A stretch of 64,000 nucleotides of DNA, from NCBI RefSeq assembly GCF_016863435.1, contig NZ_BOOW01000006.1, positions 248,001 through 312,000 on the forward strand, given 5' to 3'. Each line of letters begins with the position of its first letter. The stretch's first letter is position 1. The notes under the pieces are model-generated. The model searched no databases and was not told the DNA's origin. It saw only the letters and a list, made by a program, of their open reading frames with translations. Below, piece after piece: positions 8,046 through 16,875 of the stretch. The stretch comes from Sinosporangium siamense. GTDB lineage: Bacteria > Actinomycetota > Actinomycetes > Streptosporangiales > Streptosporangiaceae. The position numbers and the translations under genes were made by a program.

Positions 8046-8643
8046 CCTCGCGGCAGACACCACGCCCGGGGGGCGGGACGGCGGGTTCGGCGCCGCCGTC
8101 GCGGGTGCGGGTGGCGGTTTGGCGGGCTCGTGCCATACGGCGCTGCCCGGCGGTTGGCCGGATGCCGTCTGCTCGGGCTCACGCCGTGCGGTGCCGCCCG
8201 GTGGTTGGCCGGATGCCGGCTAGGCGTGCTCGTGCCGTGTGGCGGAGGGGTCTTCGCCCGTGGTGGAGTGTGAACGCCGACCTGTGAGCGCTCTTGCCAG
8301 GAGCTCACGGAGGGCCTTGGAAAGCAACGAGCCCGGGGGTGACCTTTGGTGCCGTGTAGGGCTTCCCCGGCCCTGCACGTTGTCTACTCAGTCAGCCCTC
8401 CGGGCTTCGTTCGATGCGTAGCCAACGCTAGCGACCGGAGGGGCGCTTGCGCAAAGGAAGACACGAGTCAACTTTGAGATTCCTGATGACAGCGGGGTCG
8501 GAGTTTTCGCCACTCACCCATGAGAGGGGGGCGGGGTCACCCCGGAGGGGTAAACCTCGCCCCCGGCGGCACTCACAGGTGTGTGATCCGGTGCCCGCCC
8601 GTCGCCTCCCGCGTCTCGCCGGCGGCGCTCATGGGCGTGCGGT
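8046..8643. other. 600-bp intergenic region between two convergent genes
   Basis: No convincing gene. Just after the aztD copy 2 stop a 7-bp stem (GACGGCG at 8077-8083, CGCCGTC at 8094-8100) might stop transcription but has no T-run. A 51-bp tandem repeat lies at 8132-8242. The remainder (8243-8643) has lower GC around 8440-8510 and holds nothing I recognise. Confidence 0.5.
8132..8242. repeat. 51-bp tandem repeat, about 2.2 copies
   Basis: Units begin at 8132 (GCCATACGG), 8183 (GCCGTGCGG) and 8234 (GCCGTGTGG), an exact 51-bp period. The most conserved core is GGTTGGCCGGATGCCG. 51 is a multiple of three, but the frames through it are Arg/Pro/His-rich and lack a start site, so it is probably non-coding minisatellite DNA. 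Confidence 0.7.
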
Positions 8644-9066
8644 CTAGGCGTCCTTCAGGACACACGTCAGACGGGAGGTGCACACGCGGCGGCCCCGGTC
8701 GTCGGTGATCTCGATGTCGTAGGTGGCCACGGTGCGCCCTCCGTGCAGCCGGGTCGCGACGCCGGTCACATGCCCGGTGGAGACGCTCCGGTGGTGGGTG
8801 GCGTTGAGCTCGATGCCCACGGCGATTCGCCCAGGGCCCGCGTGCAGGGCGGCGCCGACCGACCCGAGGGTCTCGGCCAGTGCGGCGGAGGCTCCGCCGT
8901 GCAGCAGGCCGTACGGCTGGGTGTTGCCCTCGACGGGCATGCGGCCGACGACACGCTCCGCGGTCAGCTCGGTGATCTCGATGCCGAGACGGGCGGCGAG
9001 ATTGCCCGCCGTTTCGCCGTGAGCTGCGAAGAACGACTGCAGATCGTCGGGGTTGGCCATCGTCAA
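8644..9066 (-). CDS. Hotdog-fold thioesterase, PaaI family
   Basis: 140 residues. GNTQPYGLLHGGASAALAETLGS near residues 48-70 is the PaaI/4-hydroxybenzoyl-CoA thioesterase core: the HGG turn precedes the long hotdog helix carrying the catalytic acidic residue. Such enzymes hydrolyse aryl or acyl CoA thioesters in the cytoplasm; the substrate cannot be told from sequence. TTG 9066 has AGGAGG seven bases upstream and is preferred to ATG 9060, for which the spacing is 13. The gene is divergent from polA, with only 62 bp between starts. Confidence 0.9.
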   Translation of the reverse strand: MTMANPDDLQSFFAAHGETAGNLAARLGIEITELTAERVVGRMPVEGNTQPYGLLHGGASAALAETLGSVGAALHAGPGRIAVGIELNATHHRSVSTGHVTGVATRLHGGRTVATYDIEITDDRGRRVCTSRLTCVLKDA

Positions 9067-9116
9067 GGAGGCGCCTCCTGTCTGTCGTGCATGGGTTTTC
9101 CGTCGTACAGGGAGAC

Positions 9117-9122
9117 TAGGCT
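9117..9122 (+). promoter_or_regulatory. -10 box for a leaderless polA transcript
   Basis: TAGGCT at 9117-9122 is followed by six bases and then GTG 9129, the TANNNT-N6-GTG arrangement of leaderless actinobacterial mRNAs. AGGGAGA just upstream could also serve as a ribosome site if transcription starts earlier. Confidence 0.45.
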
Positions 9123-9128
9123 GCGAGT

Positions 9129-11822
9129 GTGTCGAAGACCGAAACGACCCCCAGCCGTCCGCGCCTGCTCCTCCTGGACGGGCACTCGTTGGCCTACCGG
9201 GCGTTCTACGCGCTGAAGGACGCCCAGCTCGTCACGACCGACGGGCAGCACACCGAGGCCGTCTACGGCTTCACGTCGATGCTGACCAATGTTCTGCGCG
9301 ACGAGCGGCCGACCCATGTCGTGGTGGCCTTCGACCGGTCCGAGCCGACGTTCCGCCATCAGGAATACGCTGAATACAAGGCGAACAGGTCGGAGACGCC
9401 GGAGGACTTCCGGGGGCAGGTCGCCCTGATCTTCGAGGTCCTCGACACGATCGGCGTCAGCTACCTGTCCCTGCCGGGCTTCGAGGCCGACGACCTCATC
9501 GCGACGCTCGCCACCCGCGGCGCCGAGCACGACATGGACGTGCTGATCGTCACCGGTGACCGCGACGCGCTCCAGCTCGTCGACGACCGCGTCACCGTGC
9601 TCATGACCCGGCGCGGCATCAGCGACATGACCCGCTTCACCCCCGAGGCCGTCGTGGAGAAATACGGCCTCACTCCGCTGCAATATCCGGACTTCGCCGC
9701 CCTGCGCGGCGACCCGAGCGACAACCTGCTCAGCATCCCCGGCGTGGGGGAGAAGACCGCCGCCAAGTGGGTGCGCGAGTTCGGGTCCCTCACCGAGCTC
9801 GTCAACCGGGTCGACGAGGTCAAGGGCAAGGTCGGCGAGAAGCTGCGCGACCACCTCGACCAGGTGCTGCTCAACCGCAGGCTCACCGAGCTCAAGCGCG
9901 ACGTGCTGCTCGACGTCGAGGTCCCGGCGCTCACCATGCGCGAGTGGGACCGCGACGAGCTGCACAAGCTGCTCGACACGCTCCAGTTCCGCGGTGAGCT
10001 GCGCGACCGCCTGTTCAAGGTGCTCGGCGCGACCGAGGCCGAGGCGGAGGCGGCCGGGTTCGAGGTCGAGACGGTGGCGCTCGGCCCCGGCGAGGTCGCC
10101 GCGTGGCTCGACGCCCTGCCGCGGGGCCGCGCCGGGCTCGCCTTCCGCGGGTCCTACGGCAGCGGCACCGGCACCGTTGAGGCCCTCGCCGTCGCGGCCC
10201 CCGGCGGCGCCGCCGCCCACCTCGACCCGCGGCAGCTCACCGAGTCCGACGAGGCGGCGCTGCGCGTCTGGCTGGCCGACGAGACCAAGGAGAAGGCCGT
10301 CCACGACGCCAAGGGGCCGATGCTCGCCCTGTGGGCGCACGGTTTCCACCTCGCCGGGCTCACCTGCGACACCGCCCTGGCCGCTTACATCGCGATGCCG
10401 GGACAGCGGTCCTTCCCGCTCGACGATCTGGTCCAGCGCTACCTCCACCGCGAGCTGCGGGTCGAGGAGGGGGCCGACGGCCAGACCGCGCTGTTCGACG
10501 ACCCGGCCGACCGCGCGGGGGAGGAGCTCGCCATCCGGGCTCACGCCGTACTCGAGCTGGCGGAGGCGCTTGAGGCGCACCTTGAGCCCCGGGGCGGCAC
10601 CCACCTGCTGCGTGATCTCGAGCTGCCGCTGGTGCCGGTCATCGCGGAGCTGGAGCGGGACGGCATCGCCGCCGACCGCGGTTACTTCGCGGAGCTGGAG
10701 TCGGAGTTCGGGGCGGCGGTCAAGCACGCGGTGGAGGAGGCCCACCGCGTCGTCGGCGAGCCGTTCAACCCCGGGTCGACCAAGCAGTTGCAAGAGATCC
10801 TCTTCGTCAAGCTCGGGCTGCCCAAGACCAAGAAGATCAAGACCGGCTACACGACAGACGCCGACGCGCTGGCCTGGCTCGCCGCGCAGACCGAGCACGA
10901 GCTGCCGGTCATCCTGCTGCGCCACCGCGACCAGACCAGGCTGCGCACCACCGTCGAGGGGCTGATCAAGGAGATCGGCGACGACGGGCGCATCCACACG
11001 ACGTTCAACCAGATCGTGGCGGCCACAGGGCGGCTCTCCTCCGAGAAGCCCAACCTGCAAAACATCCCGATCCGCACCTCCGAGGGCCGCCGCATCCGGC
11101 AGGGCTTCACCGTCGGCGACGGCTACGAGACGCTCATGACCGCCGACTACAGCCAGATCGAGCTGCGCATCATGGCCCACCTGTCGGGCGACGAGTCGCT
11201 GATCGACGCCTTCGAGTCGGGGCACGACTTCCACCAGGCGACCGCGGCGCGCGTCTTCAACCTGCCCCCCGACCAGGTCGGCGGGGAGCTGCGGGCGCGG
11301 ATCAAGGCCATGAACTACGGCCTGGCCTACGGGTTGTCCGACTTCGGGCTGGCCGGGCAGCTCAACATCCCGGTGGCCGAGGCGCGGGCGCTCAAGGAGG
11401 AATACTTCGAGGAGTTCGGCGGCATCCGCGACTACCTCCAGGCCATCGTCGCCCAGGCCCGCCACGACGGCTACACCGAGACCATCCTCGGCCGCCGCCG
11501 CTACCTGCCCGACCTCACCAGCGACAACCGCCAGCGCCGTGAGATGGCCGAGCGCATGGCGCTCAACGCGCCCATCCAGGGGTCGGCGGCCGACATCATC
11601 AAACTCGCGATGCTTGAGGTGCACAGCGCCCTCCGCGAGGCCAAGATGGCGTCGCGCATGCTGCTCCAGGTGCACGACGAGCTCGTGTTCGAGGTGGCGC
11701 CGGGAGAGCTCGACGACCTGCGCGACGTGGTGACCGCCCAGATGTCCACGGCTTACTCGCTGCGTGTTCCCCTATCGGTGTCCATCGGTGTCGGCCGCAC
11801 CTGGGAGGACGCGGGGCACTGA
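9129..11822 (+). CDS. polA: DNA polymerase I
   Basis: 897 residues. N-terminal 5'-3' exonuclease/flap domain (about 1-300): LLLLDGHSLAYRAFYAL, VAFDRSEPTFRHQEYAEYKA and the helix-hairpin-helix IPGVGEKTAAKW. The middle proofreading-fold domain lacks the DxE metal motif (RGSYGSG where other enzymes have an Asp-Thr-Glu), so 3'-5' exonuclease activity is probably absent, as known for actinobacterial PolA. The polymerase domain has motif A TADYSQIELRIMAH near 670, the O-helix RIKAMNYGLAYGLS and motif C LLQVHDELVFEV near 865. It fills Okazaki and repair gaps. GTG start. Confidence 0.98.
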   Translation: MSKTETTPSRPRLLLLDGHSLAYRAFYALKDAQLVTTDGQHTEAVYGFTSMLTNVLRDERPTHVVVAFDRSEPTFRHQEYAEYKANRSETPEDFRGQVALIFEVLDTIGVSYLSLPGFEADDLIATLATRGAEHDMDVLIVTGDRDALQLVDDRVTVLMTRRGISDMTRFTPEAVVEKYGLTPLQYPDFAALRGDPSDNLLSIPGVGEKTAAKWVREFGSLTELVNRVDEVKGKVGEKLRDHLDQVLLNRRLTELKRDVLLDVEVPALTMREWDRDELHKLLDTLQFRGELRDRLFKVLGATEAEAEAAGFEVETVALGPGEVAAWLDALPRGRAGLAFRGSYGSGTGTVEALAVAAPGGAAAHLDPRQLTESDEAALRVWLADETKEKAVHDAKGPMLALWAHGFHLAGLTCDTALAAYIAMPGQRSFPLDDLVQRYLHRELRVEEGADGQTALFDDPADRAGEELAIRAHAVLELAEALEAHLEPRGGTHLLRDLELPLVPVIAELERDGIAADRGYFAELESEFGAAVKHAVEEAHRVVGEPFNPGSTKQLQEILFVKLGLPKTKKIKTGYTTDADALAWLAAQTEHELPVILLRHRDQTRLRTTVEGLIKEIGDDGRIHTTFNQIVAATGRLSSEKPNLQNIPIRTSEGRRIRQGFTVGDGYETLMTADYSQIELRIMAHLSGDESLIDAFESGHDFHQATAARVFNLPPDQVGGELRARIKAMNYGLAYGLSDFGLAGQLNIPVAEARALKEEYFEEFGGIRDYLQAIVAQARHDGYTETILGRRRYLPDLTSDNRQRREMAERMALNAPIQGSAADIIKLAMLEVHSALREAKMASRMLLQVHDELVFEVAPGELDDLRDVVTAQMSTAYSLRVPLSVSIGVGRTWEDAGH

Positions 11823-11938
11823 ACGCGTCGGAGCACGACCGTGAAGGGCGCATCGAGCGTGATGCGGACCGACCTGACCTGGACGACCACAACCTGAGCG
11901 GGCACAACCTGAACGAGCAGACGCCGGACAAGCACGAC

Positions 11939-14140
11939 TTGAACCACGACAAGGGGAAGGAAGGCCGCGGGGCGACAGGCCCCGCCGGGGACACTGCGGA
12001 CGCCCCTCCCGGGGGGCCGCCGCTTGAGGGGGTGGGTGGGGCCTCAGAGGGCGTTGCCGATGATCCTGAGGGGCCGTCGATCTCGGAGACGGCGGGTGTC
12101 GCGTCTCGGCGGGGTGGCGGTGCCGAAGGACCTTCGCTCTCGGTCAACTCCTCAGAGGGCGTGGCCGATGATCCCGAGCGTTCGTCGCTTCCGGGCGCGG
12201 CGGGTGCCGCGCCTCAGCCGGGTGGCGGTGCCGAAGGGCCGTCGCTCTCGGGGGCGGCCGGTGCTGTGGACGGTGCCACGACTCAGGCGGCCGGCGGGTC
12301 CGGGGAGCCCGATGGCGTGGCCGGCCCTTGGGATGGTGCCGCGCCTCAGCCTGACGGGGGGGAGACACCCCGAGCCGGTGATGTGGCGTCGACGGGTGAG
12401 GGGACGGCCGGCCGCTCGGAGGGCACTCCGGCACCTGAGGACTCGCCCGGTGACTCGCCGGACGACGAGGTCACCCAGGAGCGGCGACTTCAGCGGCGCC
12501 GACCCTACGAGCGGTTCCACGGGGCCACGGCCGCGTCGATCGGCTGGCCCGAGCGCGCCGGCGAGCCTGAGGCGGGCGGCAAGAGCGACGGGAGCGGGGG
12601 CGAGAGCAGGTCCGGTGCCCGCTTGAAGCCGGCCGGCCACTCCGGTGCCGGCGACGGCGCGGAGGCCGGGAGCGATCGGGAGGGGCACTCGGCACACCGG
12701 GCCTCCGAAGGGGACGCTCGCGGGACGGGAGACGGGCTCGACGGCCCGGGCAAGGGGACCGTGCACTTCCCGCGGGAGCGACGTGTGCTCCCCAACGGGC
12801 AGGTGGGCCGCCGCCCTTACGCTTCGCTGCTGAACGGCCAGACCCCGGCCGAGCCCGGGCCGGAAGACGCAAAGGACCGTGGACGGGCTGCCGCCGCGGC
12901 CGAGGACAGGCGAGATCGCGGACGGGCCCCCGGAGCCGCGAGCGCGGCGCCGGGGGGCACCCAGCGCCGCAGACCGGCCGCCGCCACAAGTGCGTCCGCC
13001 TCGGAGGGCGGCCCGCGTGCCTCGCGCCTGGCCGGGCGGCCGAGGCCGGGGAAGGGGGCGGTCGTGGGTGACATCGCGGTCGCGCTGGTCGCGCTTCTCG
13101 TGGTGTTCCTGCTCCGGCCGGCGGGAGAGGACGCGCCCCCCGTGGCGGACGAGCGGCCCGGGCCTGCGCCCGCGCCGACCCCGGCAGCGCCCGAAGTGCC
13201 GCCGTTGCCGTCGTCCGCGCTCCCGCCGCCGGTTGAGGCGACGGTCGAGTCGGCACGGGCGGTGAAGGCCAACGAGGCCGGCGTCATCCCCGTGATCATG
13301 TATCACCGGATCGTCAAGAAGCGGATGGCCTCCATCGACCGCACCCCCAAGCAGGTGCGCAAGGAGATGGAACGCCTGGCCAAGGCCGGATATGTCCCCA
13401 TCACGGCGAAGGAGTTCGCCACGGGGCGGATCGGGGTCCCGGCCGGCAAGTATCCCGTGGTGCTCACCTTCGACGACGGCCATGAGAGCCATTTCGCCTT
13501 CGACGACCAAGGCATGCCGAAGGCGGACACGGCGGTCGGCATCATCATCGACGTGGCCCGCCGCTATCCGTCCTTCCGCCCCGTGGGCACCTTCTGGGTG
13601 AACCGGGAGCCCTTCGGGCTCAAGCGGCAGGCCGAGCAGGCTCGCGCCGTACGGTGGCTGACCGAGCGGGGTTTCGAGGTGGCGAACCACACCTGGGGGC
13701 ATCCCAACCTCGGGGCGTTGCGCAAGAAGAAGGTGCGCGAGCACATCGTGCGGGTCGAGCGTCTGCTCGTGAAGCTGGGGGCGGGGCCGTCGTCGACCCT
13801 CGCCCTGCCATATGGCATCATGCCGCGGCCGCGCAAGATCGCCCGCAGCGGCGGGTGGGACGGCGGCAAGTACGACTTCGATGGTGTTTTTCTAGCCGGA
13901 GCCGAACCCTCAAGGTCACCGTTTGCTAAGGATTTTGACAAGCTTGGCATTCAGCGGATCCAGAGCAACGGCAAGAAGGGGGAGTGCCGCCGATGGTGCT
14001 CCACTTACTGGCTGGAGTGGCTCGACAAGCATCCCCACATGCGGTTCACGTCCGACGGTGACCCGGGGCGGATCTCAGTACCGACCAGGCTTCGGGGTAA
14101 TATCCCTTCCAAGCACGCCCGGAAGTTGGTCGTCTACTAG
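11939..14140 (+). CDS. Membrane-anchored polysaccharide deacetylase with a long disordered N-terminal region
   Basis: 733 residues from TTG 11939; the true start could be later. Residues 1-370 are low-complexity Gly/Pro/Ser/Glu-rich and include a duplicated 36-residue unit. A single membrane helix (VGDIAVALVALLVVFLL, near 375-391) follows, then a Pro-rich linker and a NodB-type deacetylase domain from about 445. NodB motifs: TFDDGHES (two Asp), HTWGHPN (two metal His) and LPYG. Membrane topology would put the catalytic domain outside, acting on cell-wall or capsular N-acetyl sugars. It lies 116 bp after polA. The cytoplasmic N-terminus is the least certain part. Confidence 0.8.
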   Translation: MNHDKGKEGRGATGPAGDTADAPPGGPPLEGVGGASEGVADDPEGPSISETAGVASRRGGGAEGPSLSVNSSEGVADDPERSSLPGAAGAAPQPGGGAEGPSLSGAAGAVDGATTQAAGGSGEPDGVAGPWDGAAPQPDGGETPRAGDVASTGEGTAGRSEGTPAPEDSPGDSPDDEVTQERRLQRRRPYERFHGATAASIGWPERAGEPEAGGKSDGSGGESRSGARLKPAGHSGAGDGAEAGSDREGHSAHRASEGDARGTGDGLDGPGKGTVHFPRERRVLPNGQVGRRPYASLLNGQTPAEPGPEDAKDRGRAAAAAEDRRDRGRAPGAASAAPGGTQRRRPAAATSASASEGGPRASRLAGRPRPGKGAVVGDIAVALVALLVVFLLRPAGEDAPPVADERPGPAPAPTPAAPEVPPLPSSALPPPVEATVESARAVKANEAGVIPVIMYHRIVKKRMASIDRTPKQVRKEMERLAKAGYVPITAKEFATGRIGVPAGKYPVVLTFDDGHESHFAFDDQGMPKADTAVGIIIDVARRYPSFRPVGTFWVNREPFGLKRQAEQARAVRWLTERGFEVANHTWGHPNLGALRKKKVREHIVRVERLLVKLGAGPSSTLALPYGIMPRPRKIARSGGWDGGKYDFDGVFLAGAEPSRSPFAKDFDKLGIQRIQSNGKKGECRRWCSTYWLEWLDKHPHMRFTSDGDPGRISVPTRLRGNIPSKHARKLVVY
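12044..12259 (+). repeat. 108-bp direct repeat inside the deacetylase N-terminal region
   Basis: Two copies, starting at 12044 and 12152 (both TCAGAGGGCGT), are exactly 108 bp apart, which is 36 codons. They encode EGVADDPE...GGGAEGPSLS twice. The in-frame period shows the repeat expanded under a reading-frame constraint. Confidence 0.75.
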
Positions 14141-14182
14141 CGGATGCTCGGGATTTCGCCCTTGATCCGCAGCGTAACTGGA

Positions 14183-14211
14183 TTGACCGCGCCCTGCTTG
14201 TCTCATATCCT
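14183..14211 (+). promoter_or_regulatory. Predicted sigma-A promoter of rpsA
   Basis: TTGACC (14183-14188) and TATCCT (14206-14211) with the optimal 17-bp spacer, upstream of rpsA. It would give a leader of about 145 bases. No other gene lies between it and rpsA. Confidence 0.65.
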
Positions 14212-14363
14212 GATCGCTGCGCTGTGGGCTCTTGCGTGTCTCGGACGGAGTGGGCTCGCCCTCGTCTCCCGCCGGTGACTTGACCCTCCTGGCTGGGAAA
14301 CGAAAAGGCCTGCCGCGTGTCCCGCCACATCGACTTCTGTCCGCGTTCGGAGCAATTCCACAC

Positions 14364-15842
14364 ATGACGAGCAGCACCGAGGCCACCTCGAACACCCCGC
14401 AGGTAGCGGTCAACGACATCGGTTCCGAGGAGGCCTTCCTCGCCGCGATCGACGAGACCATCAAGTATTTCAACGACGGCGACATCGTTGAGGGCACCGT
14501 CGTCAAGGTCGATCGAGACGAGGTCTTGCTCGACATCGGCTACAAGACCGAGGGTGTCATCCCCTCGCGCGAGCTCTCGATTAAGCACGATGTCGACCCG
14601 GCCGAGGTCGTCGAGGTCGGTGAGCACGTCGAGGCCCTGGTTCTCCAGAAGGAGGACAAGGAAGGCCGTCTGATCCTCTCCAAGAAGCGCGCGCAATACG
14701 AGCGCGCCTGGGGCACGATCGAGAAGATCAAGGACGAGGACGGCATCGTCACCGGCACCGTCATCGAGGTCGTCAAGGGTGGTCTCATCCTCGACATCGG
14801 CCTGCGCGGGTTCCTGCCGGCGTCCCTCGTCGAGATGCGCCGTGTCCGCGACCTGCAGCCCTACGTGGGCCGCGAGCTCGAGGCCAAGATCATCGAGCTG
14901 GACAAGAACCGCAACAACGTGGTTCTGTCCCGTCGCGCGTGGCTGGAGCAGACCCAGTCCGAGGTCCGCCAGACCTTCCTCAACACCCTCCAGAAGGGCC
15001 AGGTCCGCAAGGGCGTCGTGTCCTCGATCGTCAACTTCGGCGCCTTCGTCGACCTTGGCGGCGTCGACGGACTCGTGCACGTCTCCGAGCTCTCCTGGAA
15101 GCACATCGACCACCCCTCCGAGGTCGTCGAGGTCGGCCAGGAGGTCACCGTCGAGGTGCTCGACGTCGACATGGAGCGCGAGCGGGTCTCGCTGTCGCTC
15201 AAGGCGACGCAGGAGGACCCCTGGCAGCAGTTCGCCCGCACCCACCAGATCGGCCAGGTCGTTCCCGGCCGGGTCACCAAGCTGGTGCCGTTCGGTGCGT
15301 TCGTCCGGGTCGAGGAGGGCATCGAGGGCCTCGTCCACATCTCCGAGCTGGCCGAGCGCCACGTCGAGATCCCCGAGCAGGTCGTCCAGGTCGGCGACGA
15401 GATCTTCGTGAAGATCATCGACATCGACCTCGACCGTCGCCGCATCTCGCTGTCGCTCAAGCAGGCCAACGAGGGTGTCGGCGCCGAGGTCGAGTTCGAC
15501 CCCACGCTTTACGGCATGGCGGCGACCTACGACGACCAGGGCAACTACATCTACCCCGAGGGCTTCGACTCCGAGACCGGAGAGTGGCTCGACGGCTTCG
15601 ACAAGCAGCGCGAGGAGTGGGAGCGGCAATACGCCGAGGCCCAGGGCCGCTTCGAAGCGCACAAGAAGCAGATCGAAGAGGCGCGCAAGGCCGAGGCCGA
15701 GGCCGGCGAGGTCCCCTCGTCCTACTCGGGTGAGACCCCGGCTCAGAGCAGCGGCGGTGGCAACGCGTCCAGCGGTGGCGCCCTCGCCTCCGACGAGGCC
15801 CTCGCCGCCCTCCGCGAGAAGCTCGCGGGCGGCCAGAGCTGA
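14364..15842 (+). CDS. rpsA: 30S ribosomal protein S1
   Basis: 492 residues with four S1 RNA-binding domains at roughly 35-105, 118-188, 205-275 and 290-362, each with the pattern V.G.V....GAFV.L....G..H.SEL. This is the four-domain actinobacterial form rather than the six-domain E. coli form. The C-terminal tail is acidic, then Gln/Ser/Gly-rich. ATG 14364 is chosen because MTSSTEATSNTPQVAVNDIG matches known starts; the ribosome site upstream (GGAG) is weak. It binds mRNA leaders on the small subunit. A monocistronic unit with its own promoter and a strong terminator. Confidence 0.98.
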   Translation: MTSSTEATSNTPQVAVNDIGSEEAFLAAIDETIKYFNDGDIVEGTVVKVDRDEVLLDIGYKTEGVIPSRELSIKHDVDPAEVVEVGEHVEALVLQKEDKEGRLILSKKRAQYERAWGTIEKIKDEDGIVTGTVIEVVKGGLILDIGLRGFLPASLVEMRRVRDLQPYVGRELEAKIIELDKNRNNVVLSRRAWLEQTQSEVRQTFLNTLQKGQVRKGVVSSIVNFGAFVDLGGVDGLVHVSELSWKHIDHPSEVVEVGQEVTVEVLDVDMERERVSLSLKATQEDPWQQFARTHQIGQVVPGRVTKLVPFGAFVRVEEGIEGLVHISELAERHVEIPEQVVQVGDEIFVKIIDIDLDRRRISLSLKQANEGVGAEVEFDPTLYGMAATYDDQGNYIYPEGFDSETGEWLDGFDKQREEWERQYAEAQGRFEAHKKQIEEARKAEAEAGEVPSSYSGETPAQSSGGGNASSGGALASDEALAALREKLAGGQS

Positions 15843-15867
15843 TGTTGCTCGACATGTGATCCACGCG

Positions 15868-15910
15868 AAAACCCCGCTCTCCTCCGGGAGGGCGGGGTTT
15901 CCGTCTTTCT
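15868..15910 (+). terminator. Intrinsic terminator of rpsA
   Basis: AAACCCCGCTCTCC pairs with the facing GGGAGGGCGGGGTTT as a 14-bp stem with one G-T wobble and a short loop around 15884; it ends in a T-rich flank. It lies 26 bases after the rpsA stop. Confidence 0.85.
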
Positions 15911-16146
15911 GGGAGGTTTTGGGGGGACGCAGCCCTCGGCGGGTTGTGCGCGGGACGGTCTTTCGATTTTCGTCATAACCCTCAGAGCCCTCAGAGGGTT
16001 CGCAACCGCCGACTTTGAGTCCATTCTGGACCGGCCCGGCCCTTCATAGCCCTAATGAGGGGCTTAATTCGGGTGAATTCCCTGTTTGCGGATCGACCCT
16101 GAGATAGCCGGTGCGGTCGAGTGTGGCTCATGGCTAAGGTGTGCGC
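15911..16146. other. Intergenic region before the GNAT gene, with a predicted -10 box
   Basis: No gene seen. TAAGGT at 16135-16140 followed by six bases and GTG 16147 fits a leaderless promoter. The stretch 16010-16100 has lower GC than the surroundings. Confidence 0.45.
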
Positions 16147-16605
16147 GTGACGCGGATTGAGCGGGCCGTGGTGGGCGATGCCGGGGAGATCGTTACGGTG
16201 CAGCGGGCGGCCTATGTGCGGGAGGCTCAGCTTTACGGGGATCCGTTCATCCCGCCGCTCGTGGAGTCGGTCGAGCAGGTGCGGGACGCGATCGGGGCGG
16301 GGGTTGTGCTGGTGGCCCGGGACGGGGGTCGGATGGTGGGCGCGGTGCGGGGGAAGGAGCGGGACGGCACCTGTCTGGTGGGCCGGCTGGCCGTGGTCCC
16401 GGACCGGCAGGGCAACGGCATAGGCGGCGCCCTGCTCGACGCCCTTCACAAGGCTTACCCGGAGGTGTCGGTGTTCGCCCTGTTCACCGGCCACCTGTCG
16501 GAGGGCAACATGCGCCTCTACCGCCGGCACGGCTATCGCGAACTCCACCGGGAGCGCGTCCACGACCACCTGACGCTTGTGCACATGCGCCGCACCGGGA
16601 CCTGA
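16147..16605 (+). CDS. GNAT-family N-acetyltransferase
   Basis: About 152 residues (154 from the alternative GTG 16141). The acetyl-CoA pyrophosphate-binding segment LVGRLAVVPDRQGNGIGGALLDAL carries the R/Q-x-x-G-x-G/A motif A, followed by VFALFTGHLSEGNMRLYRRHGY, the motif B region with the conserved Asn and Tyr. The N-terminal half (QRAAYVREAQLYGDPFIPPL) is shared with many small actinobacterial acetyltransferases of unknown substrate. It stands alone between rpsA and a secreted hydrolase. Confidence 0.88.
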   Translation: MTRIERAVVGDAGEIVTVQRAAYVREAQLYGDPFIPPLVESVEQVRDAIGAGVVLVARDGGRMVGAVRGKERDGTCLVGRLAVVPDRQGNGIGGALLDALHKAYPEVSVFALFTGHLSEGNMRLYRRHGYRELHRERVHDHLTLVHMRRTGT

Positions 16606-16875
16606 TTCCCCGCAGGGAACTCCCTTTTCAGATGCAATAGCGTGATCATCCAGCATGAGATGGCAAGCCGGTCGTAAGCGTGATCAGTCCAGGCCTCCGG
16701 GGCGCCGTCGGCCGACCATGATGTCTGCCCTGATCAGATCGCCATATATCGGGTTATCCCCATATTTGTGTGGAGGTGGCTCGAGAGTGGGGACGGTGGC
16801 CAGTTCCATGGTCCTCGTCAAGCGCCTTCGTCACTGTTGAAGGGTGATCAATAGGCATGTGATGAAGGGGGCGCG

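Noticed and set aside
8077-8100. Terminator after aztD copy 2
   Set aside because: Seven-bp stem and no T-run in a region rich in chance GC stems.
9063-11675. 870-residue minus-strand frame opposite polA
   Set aside because: Mirror of polA codon bias; no domain text, overlaps an unambiguous DNA polymerase I.
12152-13744. 530-residue minus-strand frame opposite the deacetylase
   Set aside because: His/Arg/Gly-rich antisense shadow; the NodB motifs on the plus strand settle the coding strand.
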